Assembly (NCBI GenBank): GCA_015655115.1
Contig: JAATFQ010000048.1
Location: forward strand, 1-60,079
Length of the DNA: 60,079 nucleotides
Source: Sphingobacteriales bacterium
Lineage (GTDB): Bacteria > Bacteroidota > Bacteroidia > Sphingobacteriales > Sphingobacteriaceae
Reading direction: 5' to 3'
In this document: one piece after another, positions 1 to 8,308 of the stretch
Numbering within the stretch: position 1 is the stretch's first letter
How the letters are laid out: the number at the start of each line of letters is the position of its first letter
Program-made: the position numbers and the translations under genes
Notes under the pieces: model-generated
The model's database searches: none
What the model was told of the DNA's origin: nothing
The model's input: only the letters and a program-made list of their open reading frames with translations

Positions 1-1311
1 GGCGATATTGCATCAGATAATTCTGTAGCCGGTGGAGAGTCGGCCTCAGATAACCTGCAGTTACAGCAGATGGACGACTATACGCTTACACCTATTAATT
101 CCACCCTGGAAGACCTCTGGCGGGTGGCTTATGAGGGGGTAAACCGTGCCAATTATCTGCATCAGTATAAAGATCAGAACCTGCAGGGCAAATCGGTAAC
201 CTTCGCTGGTAAAGATGCTTTGTATGGAGAAGTAGATTTTTTAAGGGCCTACTACTATTTTTCACTGGTCAGGCTTTTTGGTGATGTGCCATTATTTACC
301 ACTAAAAGGCTGACACTCGAAGATTCGAGGACCTTGCAAAGAGTTCCTAAAACTGAAGTATACGCACAGATAGAGGCGGATTTGAAAAGTGCCATTGCTG
401 TACTGCCAACCGTGCAGGTGCAAAAAGGTAAAATCACTAAATATGCTGCACAGGCGCTGTTAGGGAAAGTTTACCTGTATGAAAACAAGTTTGATGAAGC
501 TGCTGCCGTGCTGGAACCTGTAATCACCTCAAATGCGTACGCTTTGGTGAGCGACTTTAATTCGATATTCCTTGCTGCAGGGGAGAATGGGCCTGAGTCT
601 GTTTTTGAGATCCAGTATACAAATAACTCGCCTTATTATAACTGGGGGGGCACTACCCGCGGACAGGGCAATTATGCGGTGCAGCAAAATGGTGTCAGAG
701 GTCTGAATGGATCCGCAGATATGCCCTATGCCGCAGGCTGGAGCGCCAATCTCCCTACACAGAATTTAGCAGCAGCATACCTTGCCGGTGATCAGCGGAA
801 GAATGTTACACTCTTTGATGTTGAAGCTTATAAGGTAAATAACCCTGCTCTTGACATTACCTATCAGGTTGCGCCTTATAAAAATACAGGTTTTTACAGT
901 GGCAAATACCTGCCGCGGAAAGGTGAATCATCCGGACAGATTGAGTTGAACTACCTCAATAATTGGCGGACCATCCGCTATGCTGAAGTCTTACTGATGG
1001 CTGCAGAGGCAAATAACCGCGCTGCTGCTGCCAATGATGCCAAAGCTCAAAGCTACCTTAACCAGGTGCGCCAACGTGCTTTCGGTGATGCTTTACACAA
1101 TGTTACTTCTTCGGGCACGGCGCTGAGACAAGCGATATGGGACGAAAGAAGAGTAGAGCTGGCGATGGAAGGTGACCGCTTTTTTGACCTGGTAAGGACA
1201 GGACAGGCGGCCACAAAAATTACAGGATTTGTAACCGGCAAGAATGAAGTGTTCCCCATTCCGCAACAAGAAATAAATATTTCAGGAATTACACAGAACG
1301 CGGGATACTAG
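1..1311 (+). CDS. SusD/RagB-family glycan-binding lipoprotein (5'-truncated by window edge)
   Basis: The reading frame is open from base 1, so the start and lipoprotein signal lie outside the window. A methionine at base 70 is internal. SusD proteins are outer-membrane surface lipoproteins that bind glycan and cap a SusC porin. Visible SusD hallmarks are the helical TPR-like part with FLRAYYYFSLVRLFGDVPL, the segment ITKYAAQALLGKVYLYENKFDEA, and the C-terminal block with YAEVLLMAAEANNR, LNQVRQRA, and WDERRVELAMEGDRFFDLVRTG. The protein ends with the usual FPIPQQEI and a short tail. The gene is followed after 43 nt by PKD lipoproteins and GH16 enzymes, so the substrate is probably a beta-glucan. 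Its SusC partner should lie just left of the window. The family is certain; the ligand is inferred. Confidence 0.95.
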   Translation, partial: GDIASDNSVAGGESASDNLQLQQMDDYTLTPINSTLEDLWRVAYEGVNRANYLHQYKDQNLQGKSVTFAGKDALYGEVDFLRAYYYFSLVRLFGDVPLFTTKRLTLEDSRTLQRVPKTEVYAQIEADLKSAIAVLPTVQVQKGKITKYAAQALLGKVYLYENKFDEAAAVLEPVITSNAYALVSDFNSIFLAAGENGPESVFEIQYTNNSPYYNWGGTTRGQGNYAVQQNGVRGLNGSADMPYAAGWSANLPTQNLAAAYLAGDQRKNVTLFDVEAYKVNNPALDITYQVAPYKNTGFYSGKYLPRKGESSGQIELNYLNNWRTIRYAEVLLMAAEANNRAAAANDAKAQSYLNQVRQRAFGDALHNVTSSGTALRQAIWDERRVELAMEGDRFFDLVRTGQAATKITGFVTGKNEVFPIPQQEINISGITQNAGY

Positions 1312-1354
1312 GAGACCTGGGATATCAGGAGACAAATAATTAAAAAAGACAATC

Positions 1355-2464
1355 ATGAATGTATATAAACGTTTATTGAGCATAGCTTTACTGCTTATTT
1401 TTGCAATAAGCTGTAAAGAAGATAGCTTTACAGATACAGCTTTCGTATCCACAGCGGCCGACCCTGGAAAATTGTCGGTATTGTATGATATTACGCAGGA
1501 TAATACCGGACTGGTAACACTGGTGCCCGCCGGGGAGGGCGTATCTTCGTATGATGTCTACTTCGGTGATGGTACAACCACTCCGGTAGTAGTAGGTCCC
1601 GGCAAAAGCACACAGCATAAGTATGCTGAAGGTACATACACTGTGAAAATTGTAGCCCATAATTTCGCTGGCAAAACTGCTGAGACTACACAGCCGCTGA
1701 CGGTTTCATACCGGGTACCAGAAAACCTGAAGGTTACTTTAGCTACCAATGGCTTAGCGGTGAATGTCACCGCTTCGGCCTTATATGAAACGCTTTTTAA
1801 AGTGTATTATGGGGATTCTCTGGAGGTAACACCAGCTCCAGTATATTCCTTTCTGGAAGGGCAGACTGCTACACATACTTATCCCCGGGCTGGTAGCTAT
1901 ACCGTAAAAGTAGTGGCATTGAGCGGTGGCGTGGCAAGTACGGCATTTACAGGAACTGTTAAAGTTGCAAAACAGCTGACCTTGCCCGTCGCATTTGATA
2001 ATCTGGATTATGATTATACAATGAGCGACTTTGGCGGTAACAGTGCTGCTGTAGCAGCAGATCCTACAAATAGTGCCAATAAAGTTTTAAAAGTTATCAA
2101 AAACAATGGTTCAGAAGTATGGGCAGGCACAACAATCGGCACTGCCTCGGGCTTTGCTGCTGCTATTCCTGTTAAGGCTACAGCATCAAAAATGAGTGTA
2201 AGGATATATTCGCCTGCGGCAGGATTAATCATCAAGTTAAAGCTGGAAGATCATGCCGACGGTACTCATGCTGTGGAAACAGATGCTAAGACTACGGTAG
2301 CCCATCAATGGGAAACCCTGGTATTCGACTTTAATTCCCCTGCTGCCGGTACACCCGGATTAAACAGCAGCTACGTATATGACAAAGCATCTCTGTTTTT
2401 CAATTTCGGTGTAAGCGGCACTGCAGAGGTCTATTACGCAGATGATTTAATGTTTATTCCTTAA
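1355..2464 (+). CDS. PKD-domain surface lipoprotein of a GH16 locus
   Basis: This is a 369-residue lipoprotein with a type II signal, lipobox AISC with Cys20, followed by a charged Lys-Glu-Asp stretch typical of surface export in Bacteroidota. Two PKD-like beta-sandwich repeats are visible at about residues 40-120 (YFGDGTTTPV, HKYAEGTYTVKIVAHN) and 125-205 (YYGDSLEVTP, HTYPRAGSYTVKVVAL). The C-terminal third, about 210-369, is a beta-rich domain that looks like a carbohydrate-binding module. No catalytic motif is visible. In beta-glucan loci the gene after susD often encodes a SusE/SusF-like surface glycan-binding protein, and that role is inferred here. It is co-directional with susD and the next lipoprotein gene (18 nt gap), so it is probably in the same operon. 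Confidence 0.8.
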   Translation: MNVYKRLLSIALLLIFAISCKEDSFTDTAFVSTAADPGKLSVLYDITQDNTGLVTLVPAGEGVSSYDVYFGDGTTTPVVVGPGKSTQHKYAEGTYTVKIVAHNFAGKTAETTQPLTVSYRVPENLKVTLATNGLAVNVTASALYETLFKVYYGDSLEVTPAPVYSFLEGQTATHTYPRAGSYTVKVVALSGGVASTAFTGTVKVAKQLTLPVAFDNLDYDYTMSDFGGNSAAVAADPTNSANKVLKVIKNNGSEVWAGTTIGTASGFAAAIPVKATASKMSVRIYSPAAGLIIKLKLEDHADGTHAVETDAKTTVAHQWETLVFDFNSPAAGTPGLNSSYVYDKASLFFNFGVSGTAEVYYADDLMFIP

Positions 2465-2482
2465 TTAATTCAACAAGCAATC

Positions 2483-3376
2483 ATGAAATTTAACATCAAA
2501 CATATCGCACTCCTTTTGTTTATAGCTGTTGCTGAGCTCAGCTGTACAGATAAAAAATATGAATTTGGAGATATCGTCACGCCATCTTCCCTGAATCTGA
2601 CCACCGCAATTGCCGGGGTTGATGCAGATCACCCGAATGGAGGCGGCAGTGGAAAGGTACAGATTGACGTTTCTGCCAGCAACGCCATGTCTTATAACCT
2701 GGATTACGGGGACGGAGTGAAAGAGGTGGTCCCATCCGGCAAAGTGACGCATAAATATTCCGCACCGGGCACATTCGACTATATTTTAACGGTGAGTGCC
2801 GTAGGAACAGGCGGCGCCACTTCCACTGCCAGTAAGAAATTAACAGTGTTTGTAGATTATATCATACCCGAAGAGATTGTTCAGAACCTAACTAATGGTT
2901 CTTCACAAACCTGGGTGACAGACAGGGAAACAGTAGGGCATGTGGGCGTGGGACCGGTGGATACTTATACATCAGATTATTATTCGGCCACACCAAATCA
3001 ACGTGCAGAATGTTTGTACGACGACCTGATTACCTTCTCCAAAGATGCGAGCAACGGACTGTTTTTAAGCATCGATAATAAAGGTACTTCATTTTTAACT
3101 GAAGCTGCTACAGCCCATTATGGTAAGAGTGGCGGCGATAATTGTTACGACCTTGATGTGTCGGCACCAAGGAAGCTTGCCTTTATGGAAGCAACATCTG
3201 GTTCTACCTCTGCCAATTCTACAAGGGTACAGTTTAATGTGCCTGGTAATGGATTGATCAATTTTGGTACAGGTGGTGATGCGTATGAAATTATAGCCCT
3301 TTCGGCAACCAAGATGACATTGCGCAGTATCGGAAGCGATGGCTTGGCCTGGTATCAAAAACTTAAAGTTAAATAA
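2483..3376 (+). CDS. PKD-domain surface lipoprotein, second copy
   Basis: This 297-residue lipoprotein has a signal peptide ending in lipobox ELSC (Cys21). One PKD repeat covers about residues 38-128 (LDYGDGVKEV, HKYSAPGTFDYILTVSAVG). It is followed by a domain of about 160 residues (NGSSQTWVTDRETVGHVGVGP onward) that is found in proteins next to GH16 laminarinases in Bacteroidota and is probably carbohydrate-binding. No catalytic residues are recognisable. It lies 18 nt after the first PKD lipoprotein and only 4 nt before the GH16 start at 3381, which supports a single transcript. The binding role is inferred from architecture and neighbours. Confidence 0.78.
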   Translation: MKFNIKHIALLLFIAVAELSCTDKKYEFGDIVTPSSLNLTTAIAGVDADHPNGGGSGKVQIDVSASNAMSYNLDYGDGVKEVVPSGKVTHKYSAPGTFDYILTVSAVGTGGATSTASKKLTVFVDYIIPEEIVQNLTNGSSQTWVTDRETVGHVGVGPVDTYTSDYYSATPNQRAECLYDDLITFSKDASNGLFLSIDNKGTSFLTEAATAHYGKSGGDNCYDLDVSAPRKLAFMEATSGSTSANSTRVQFNVPGNGLINFGTGGDAYEIIALSATKMTLRSIGSDGLAWYQKLKVK

Positions 3377-3380
3377 TGCT

Positions 3381-4418
3381 ATGAAATATTTACAGCTTTC
3401 TTTTCTGATGCTGTTGCTGCCCCTTTTTTCCAACTGTAAAAAAGGCGGTGGCAATGATCCCGGAAGCGCTGCGATAACGCCAACTAATTTAGTAGTTGCG
3501 GCAGTTGTAGCCACGGATAACAGCGGTAATGTTGCTTTTACAGCTTCTGCCAACAATGCGGCAACGTACGACTATGATTTCGGTAATGGCAACTACCAGA
3601 CTGTGCCTTCGGGTGTGGTAAACTATAAGTACCCGGTTTCGGGTACTTATACAGTGACTGTAGTTGCCAAAAGTAAAGGAGGGCAAACTTTATCGAAGTC
3701 GGTCGAAGTAGTAGTAACTATCAGCACAGCAGTACTCTGGTCTGACGAGTTCAATACCGATGGCGCTCCGGATGCTGCAAAATGGGGGTACGACCTGGGT
3801 ACAGGAGATAACGGATGGGGGAACAGTGAGCTGGAGTATTATACCAGCAGGGCGGACAATGTATATATCTCTAATGGAACTCTGAAGATCGTCCTTAAAA
3901 AGGAGAGCTACAGCGGCAGTGCTTATACTTCGGCAAGGTTACTTTCCAGGGGGAAATTCTCTTTTAAATATGGTAAGCTGGAAATCAGGGCGAAGCTAAC
4001 ATCTGGCGGCGGCACCTGGCCAGCATTATGGCTGCTGGGGGATAACTTTTCTACAGCAGGATGGCCTGCATGTGGTGAGATAGATATGATGGAATATAAA
4101 GGGAATGACGTGAATAAGATTTTTGGTACACTGCATTACCCTGGTCATTCTGGTGGTGGTGGTGTAGGCAGCAGCCTGGTGATTGCCAATGCCGCGACAG
4201 AATTTCATCGCTATGCGCTGGACTGGTCGCCCGCCTCCATAAAAATTATGGTCGATGATGTAGTCTTTTACACTTTTGCCAATAGCAGCAGTACCCCCTT
4301 TAATCAAAACTTCTTTGTTATTTTAAATCTGGCTATGGGAGGGACTTTTGGAGGTGCTGTTGACCCTGGGGTGAGCAATGCTGTGATGGAGATTGACTAT
4401 GTCAGGGTAACACAATAA
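3381..4418 (+). CDS. PKD-GH16 endo-beta-glucanase (laminarinase-like) lipoprotein
   Basis: This predicted endo-1,3(4)-beta-glucanase of family GH16 is lipid-anchored. Cys19 follows the signal peptide (LFSNC). A PKD domain occupies about residues 30-115 and the GH16 jelly roll about 118-345. The retaining active-site signature GEIDMMEY is present, with Glu233 as nucleophile, Asp235 and Glu238 as acid/base. The substrate-cleft segment WPALWLLG precedes it. The ATG at 3381 was chosen over an in-frame TTG 42 nt upstream because it starts directly at the signal peptide and does not overlap the previous gene. It probably hydrolyses beta-glucan at the cell surface and feeds the SusC/SusD system at the left edge. 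A laminarin-type substrate is inferred; GH16 also includes agarases and carrageenases, but the neighbourhood does not suggest those. Confidence 0.92.
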   Translation: MKYLQLSFLMLLLPLFSNCKKGGGNDPGSAAITPTNLVVAAVVATDNSGNVAFTASANNAATYDYDFGNGNYQTVPSGVVNYKYPVSGTYTVTVVAKSKGGQTLSKSVEVVVTISTAVLWSDEFNTDGAPDAAKWGYDLGTGDNGWGNSELEYYTSRADNVYISNGTLKIVLKKESYSGSAYTSARLLSRGKFSFKYGKLEIRAKLTSGGGTWPALWLLGDNFSTAGWPACGEIDMMEYKGNDVNKIFGTLHYPGHSGGGGVGSSLVIANAATEFHRYALDWSPASIKIMVDDVVFYTFANSSSTPFNQNFFVILNLAMGGTFGGAVDPGVSNAVMEIDYVRVTQ

Positions 4419-4455
4419 AATAAAGCGAATGTGAAAATCAGTATTTGAATTTATC

Positions 4456-4528
4456 ATTCATCAACTGAATTACAGCTCATCAACTGGTTTACAATTCAGT
4501 TGATGAGTTGTAATTCAGATTAGTGAAT
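4456..4528. repeat. Large imperfect inverted repeat with alternative pairings
   Basis: The left arm at 4456-4486 and the right arm at 4497-4528 are near-perfect reverse complements around a 10-nt spacer. The left arm also contains two direct copies of TCATCAACTG (4458-4467 and 4477-4486), so the right-arm CAGTTGATGA can pair with either copy. It sits between the two GH16 genes and lacks a T-tract. It could be a REP-like element, an mRNA-stabilising hairpin or an operator. Confidence 0.7.
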
Positions 4529-4588
4529 AAAGGCCAGCAACAGAAGTAAAACAACAACAACAGAATTTAAAACTCAATAACAAAATTT

Positions 4589-5482
4589 ATGAAGTACCGC
4601 AACTACACGTACAGTTTTATTGTGACACTATTCGCTGGTGTCGTGATATTGGCTGTTTGCCCCGCTTTAAAGGTAGCTACTCCTGGTCAGGCAAAAGGAA
4701 CAGTAATTTTTTTTGATGATTTCCAGGGCAAAACGCTCGACCGGGAAAAATGGAATGTAGAGGTCACGGGTATGCATGTGAACAATGAATTGCAGGCCTA
4801 TATTGATACGGCTTCTACACTCTTTATTGCCCGTGGTAAAGATGCCGAAGGCGCCGGCAATGGCGCTCTGATACTGCGGCCTCAATTTTCACCTGATTTT
4901 AAAACCAAAGACGGTCAGCAGTTTAACTTTACATCTGCCAGGATCAATACCAGGGGTAAATTCGACTTCAAATACGGCACTGCCGAAGCCAGGATTAAGC
5001 TGACCGCCGGTGAGGGGCTATGGCCGGCATGGTGGATGCTTGGAAATGGCAACTGGCCCGAAACAGGCGAGGTGGATATAATGGAATATATAGGTGAAAA
5101 AGATTGGGCAAGTGCAGCCGTGCATGGCCCCGGTTATAGCGGTGAAACTCCTTTCGTAAACCGTCAATATTTTGATGCCGGGAATGATGTAACCCAATGG
5201 CATATTTATGCGGTGGAATGTACATCTGAAAGCCTGAACTTTAAGTATGATGGTAAGCTGATGTTCCGGATAAACAGGAAAATGGTTACCCATTATGGCA
5301 ACTGGTCTTTTGACAATGAAAAGTTTCTGATCCTGAATTATGCGCTTGGCGGTGCTTATCCTGTAAAACTTAATGGGGTTAAAACACCTTATTACGGTAT
5401 GCCGGTTTCAACGGTGGAGCTGGTGAAAAATAATAAGGCCAGGATGCTGGTCGACTGGGTACGTGTAACGAAGAATGAGTGA
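4589..5482 (+). CDS. GH16 family beta-glucanase, secreted
   Basis: This 297-residue GH16 enzyme has an N-terminal hydrophobic segment (about residues 9-24) that acts as a signal peptide or anchor. The catalytic signature GEVDIMEY is intact, with Glu161 as nucleophile, Asp163 and Glu166 as acid/base, preceded by WPAWWMLG. It lacks the PKD domain of the upstream GH16 protein, and the catalytic domain begins near residue 38. It is expected to cleave beta-1,3- or beta-1,3/1,4-glucans in the periplasm or at the surface. It lies 170 nt after the first GH16 gene with a large inverted repeat between them, so it may be expressed separately. A strong bidirectional terminator follows. GH16 membership is firm; the exact linkage specificity is not readable. 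Confidence 0.9.
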   Translation: MKYRNYTYSFIVTLFAGVVILAVCPALKVATPGQAKGTVIFFDDFQGKTLDREKWNVEVTGMHVNNELQAYIDTASTLFIARGKDAEGAGNGALILRPQFSPDFKTKDGQQFNFTSARINTRGKFDFKYGTAEARIKLTAGEGLWPAWWMLGNGNWPETGEVDIMEYIGEKDWASAAVHGPGYSGETPFVNRQYFDAGNDVTQWHIYAVECTSESLNFKYDGKLMFRINRKMVTHYGNWSFDNEKFLILNYALGGAYPVKLNGVKTPYYGMPVSTVELVKNNKARMLVDWVRVTKNE

Positions 5483-5497
5483 TTTTTAAGGTGTATA

Positions 5498-5538
5498 ACT
5501 TTAGGCTATTTGCTTCTTTGACGCAAATAGCCTAAAGT
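5498..5538. terminator. Bidirectional terminator between GH16 and GntR genes
   Basis: A perfect 16-bp stem (5498-5513 and 5523-5538) encloses a 9-nt loop. The genes on both sides converge on it. The right arm overlaps the stop codon of the minus-strand regulator (5532-5534), an economical shared terminator. Confidence 0.8.
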
Positions 5539-6590
5539 GACTTTCGTAAGTTCAGATAAAAGGGTACATGTATTTTATCTGTTATATTATTCAGGATACA
5601 TGCAGCTGCCTGAGTTCCCAGTATACTGAAATCTGTAGAGATGGTGGTAATACCATTTAGTATGATCTCTTTTAAAGGTGTTTCATTGTAAGAAATTATC
5701 CCTACATCCCTGCCTACTTCCAGTCCCAACGCCATTACCCTTTTAATTAACAGCACCAGATCGTCCTCCATCAGACTAATGTATACTTCGCCGCTATTAA
5801 TTTCTTCATCCTTTATATGATGGACCACCTTAGGGCAGAAACAATATTGCTGACAAAACCTGAAAAATCCGTTAACGATTTCTTTAGGGTAATAGCTGTT
5901 CTTGGGGAATATTATTTTTATAGTGTTATACTTTTGAAGCGGGATAAGAGCCTGCTCTAAAGCAAGGTAAATGTCCTGCGAAAAGTTTTCATATACTGCT
6001 GTATATGGGTCTGTGATTCCGGGCAGCAGCTTATCCAGTATAACCAGCTTTTCACGTGGAATGGTGTTGATCAGGAGTTGTGCTTTCTCATCACCTTCAG
6101 TGAAATGGGGTATAATCACATAATGGGTATAGCCGTCTTTTTTATTATTTAAGATACTTTTGAATAATGAAAAATCATTATTATATACATATAGGTCTAT
6201 TGCTGCATCTTCCCCGATAGCTTTTGTAAATGAATCGTACACAATTTTTTTATGTGTACTCAGCTTGTTAAAAAGCAGACAGATTTTAAGCTTTCTTGTG
6301 TAATCTGTATGAATCACGAAATAGCCTTTACCCGGTATAGAGTCTATAACGCCTAGTTTCCGTAAATGGCGGTAGCCTTTCTCTGCAGTGTCCCTTGATA
6401 TATCAAGTACAAAACTTAATTCATTGATGGAGGGCAGCATATCGTTTTTCCGGATTTTAGCTGTCTCAATGGCATATATGATCGCATTGATTAACTGTTT
6501 GTATTTCGGTGTGGATGAGTACTCGTCAATACAGATATGGCTGATAAAATCTTCATTAACCGGACAGGCATTTTTTTGTGTTTTTAACAT
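5532..6590 (-). CDS. GntR-type regulator with LacI-like sugar-sensing domain
   Basis: This 352-residue transcription factor has an N-terminal winged helix-turn-helix (about residues 24-95: YKQLINAIIYAIETAKI, LPSINELSFVLDISRDTAEKGYRHL, GVIDSIPGKGYFV). A C-terminal periplasmic-binding-protein-like domain (about 105-345) is fused to it, as in LacI repressors. This hybrid layout is common for Bacteroidota sugar regulators. It probably binds a sugar and controls neighbouring loci, either the GH16 cluster to its left or the GH43-like gene upstream on the same strand. The GH43-like gene ends 57 nt before its start codon, so the two may be co-transcribed. Ligand and operator are not readable. Confidence 0.88.
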   Translation of the reverse strand: MLKTQKNACPVNEDFISHICIDEYSSTPKYKQLINAIIYAIETAKIRKNDMLPSINELSFVLDISRDTAEKGYRHLRKLGVIDSIPGKGYFVIHTDYTRKLKICLLFNKLSTHKKIVYDSFTKAIGEDAAIDLYVYNNDFSLFKSILNNKKDGYTHYVIIPHFTEGDEKAQLLINTIPREKLVILDKLLPGITDPYTAVYENFSQDIYLALEQALIPLQKYNTIKIIFPKNSYYPKEIVNGFFRFCQQYCFCPKVVHHIKDEEINSGEVYISLMEDDLVLLIKRVMALGLEVGRDVGIISYNETPLKEIILNGITTISTDFSILGTQAAACILNNITDKIHVPFYLNLRKSL

Positions 6591-6647
6591 GGGAACGACA
6601 AGTTAATTGTGAGTTGGTTAGTTGATTTCCTTTTTCTTAAAGGGCAC

Positions 6648-7676
6648 TTATTCTTCTGCAAGCAATTCTTTTAGCTCTTTTGAGGTGATACTGAGGATTG
6701 TGCCATGCCTTAGTCCTTTTGGCAATTCAATCCTGTCTGAAACATCAGTCCAGTTTTTTAAATCTGGTGATTGTATCGCTCCATATTTATGTTCGGTATA
6801 CTTATCAAAATAAACCAGCCACTGATTATTGATTTTTAAGGTTGTGGGGCCTTCTGCCCAATAATTCCCTGTAATAGGGCTGCCAGCGGGCGAATAGGGG
6901 CCTGTAAGGTTATCGCTATAGGCTATTTTGAGATTCTTTTGAATAGGGACTTTAGTTTCATCTTTCAGGAACATTATAAATTTGTTCTTATCTTTTACAA
7001 TTGTAGCGTCTATAACATTGAATCCCGGATCATATAGCAGTTTGGTTTCAGAGAAATTTTTAAAGTCTTTAGTCGTGACAGCGTATAATCTATGGTTGTA
7101 CCCATTGTCTTCTTTCGATGCTGTTTCAGGAAATTTATTTGTAATAGTTGTTGCCCAGTAGATCAGATAAGTTTTAGTATGACTGTCATACGTGATCTCC
7201 GGTGCCCAGCTGTTCCTGGCACCCTCTTCTTTTGCCATCACCGGCAGGAATTCTTGAGGTGACCAATGTATCAGGTCTTTGGAACTTGCATAACCTATTC
7301 CTTTGTCATTCCAGCTCACCGTCCACACGAGGTGAAACAGTCCGTCGCCGCCGCGTATGATGCAGGGGTCTCTCATCAGTTTATCATTACTTACCTCAGG
7401 CTTCAGAAAAGATTGGCCGTTCTTCAGTGCTGCCCAATGATAGGCATCTTTGCTATAGGCAAAATGAAGTCCGTCTTCACCATTATTTTTAAAGTAGGCA
7501 AAAAGATAAATCTTATCAGACTGCGCATGTACATCAGACAAAGCAAGCAAGATCAGGACTGCAGTGCAAAATAATTTCTTCGTTTTGCTGAATATTGATC
7601 TGTGCAGGCTGCATCCAGTTAATCTATGGTAATAGCTGGTGCCTATTTTTCCATAGATGGGAGAATTGGGTTTCAT
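6648..7676 (-). CDS. GH43-like five-bladed propeller glycosidase, secreted
   Basis: This 342-residue protein reads as a GH43-type beta-propeller glycosidase acting on arabinose- or xylose-type linkages. The pattern includes MRDPCIIRGGDGLFHLVW (Asp likely the general base), the blade phrases YASSKDLIHWSPQ and NSWAPEITYD, and WAEGPTTLK (Glu a likely acid). A hydrophobic signal stretch ends at VHAQ near residue 52. The N-terminal tail before that stretch is about 33 residues long, unusually long for a signal peptide, and no in-frame ATG, GTG or TTG lies closer to it, so the true start is uncertain. The gene is upstream of the GntR regulator on the same strand. Family is likely; the substrate is open. 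Confidence 0.8.
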   Translation of the reverse strand: MKPNSPIYGKIGTSYYHRLTGCSLHRSIFSKTKKLFCTAVLILLALSDVHAQSDKIYLFAYFKNNGEDGLHFAYSKDAYHWAALKNGQSFLKPEVSNDKLMRDPCIIRGGDGLFHLVWTVSWNDKGIGYASSKDLIHWSPQEFLPVMAKEEGARNSWAPEITYDSHTKTYLIYWATTITNKFPETASKEDNGYNHRLYAVTTKDFKNFSETKLLYDPGFNVIDATIVKDKNKFIMFLKDETKVPIQKNLKIAYSDNLTGPYSPAGSPITGNYWAEGPTTLKINNQWLVYFDKYTEHKYGAIQSPDLKNWTDVSDRIELPKGLRHGTILSITSKELKELLAEE

Positions 7677-8088
7677 ACGGTTTAATATTTGGACTATCTG
7701 TCTGATAAAAGTAAGAGATTTAAATTAAAATGTTTATCTCATTCTATTTTTATGTTGAAAATCATATTCTGCGGAAAGAGAGGTCGTTACGATTTAGTGG
7801 TATCCTTAAAAGCTTAATAACCAAATAGCTTTTTGCTGATATGGCTTTAATGGATAAGAAAATGGCGTTTTTAAATTACGGGGCAGTATAGCGAATGATT
7901 TTTGTAATAATATTAAGACATACACTTAGTAATGATTAAATTAACGTGCATGATAGCGTTGAAGGGCCTAAAGGCAGGATGCCACAGGATGCTTTTACCG
8001 AATAGGTGAATTACATTGGGCGATGATCAGACATTATTTGTGGTAATACCTCAGCTGATAATGATTATGCTAACCAAATGCTGTATTT
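7677..8088. other. Divergent intergenic region, no gene seen
   Basis: This AT-rich stretch lies between the minus-strand GH43-like gene and the plus-strand RG-I operon. It should hold promoters for both directions, but I could not place a convincing Bacteroidota -33/-7 promoter pair. No reading frame here resembles a protein. Confidence 0.4.
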
Positions 8089-8308
8089 ATGATTTTCAGT
8101 TATCTCTGTTTTCTATTGTGTAGGCTATGTTTTGTCGTAAATTTATTTGCGCAGTACGCTGCATGTTGTTCTAAAGCCTTATGTTATGAAAAACCGGCGC
8201 CTGCATGGGATGAGGCGCTGCCGATTGATGGAGGCTATTCCACCGTCGTGGAAACTATACGCAGCAAAATTTATGAAATATATGTTTTACACTACAATAA
8301 TAGCATAA
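8089..8308 (+). pseudogene. Remnant of a GH95-like alpha-L-fucosidase N-terminus
   Basis: An open frame starts at 8089 and runs into the PL11 gene. It has a signal-peptide-like start ending in LFAQ, and then the stretch YEKPAPAWDEALPIDGG. That stretch matches the hallmark beginning of GH95 glycosidases (pattern W-Y-x-x-P-A-x-x-W-x-E-A-L-P-[LIV]-G-N-G). After this point the frame no longer resembles GH95: the rest of the roughly 750-residue enzyme is missing and the tail is unrelated sequence up to the PL11 start. I read it as the 5' stub left by a large internal deletion. GH95 enzymes (alpha-fucosidase or alpha-L-galactosidase) occur in pectin loci, which suits the setting. A short functional protein is possible but unlikely. 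Confidence 0.55.
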
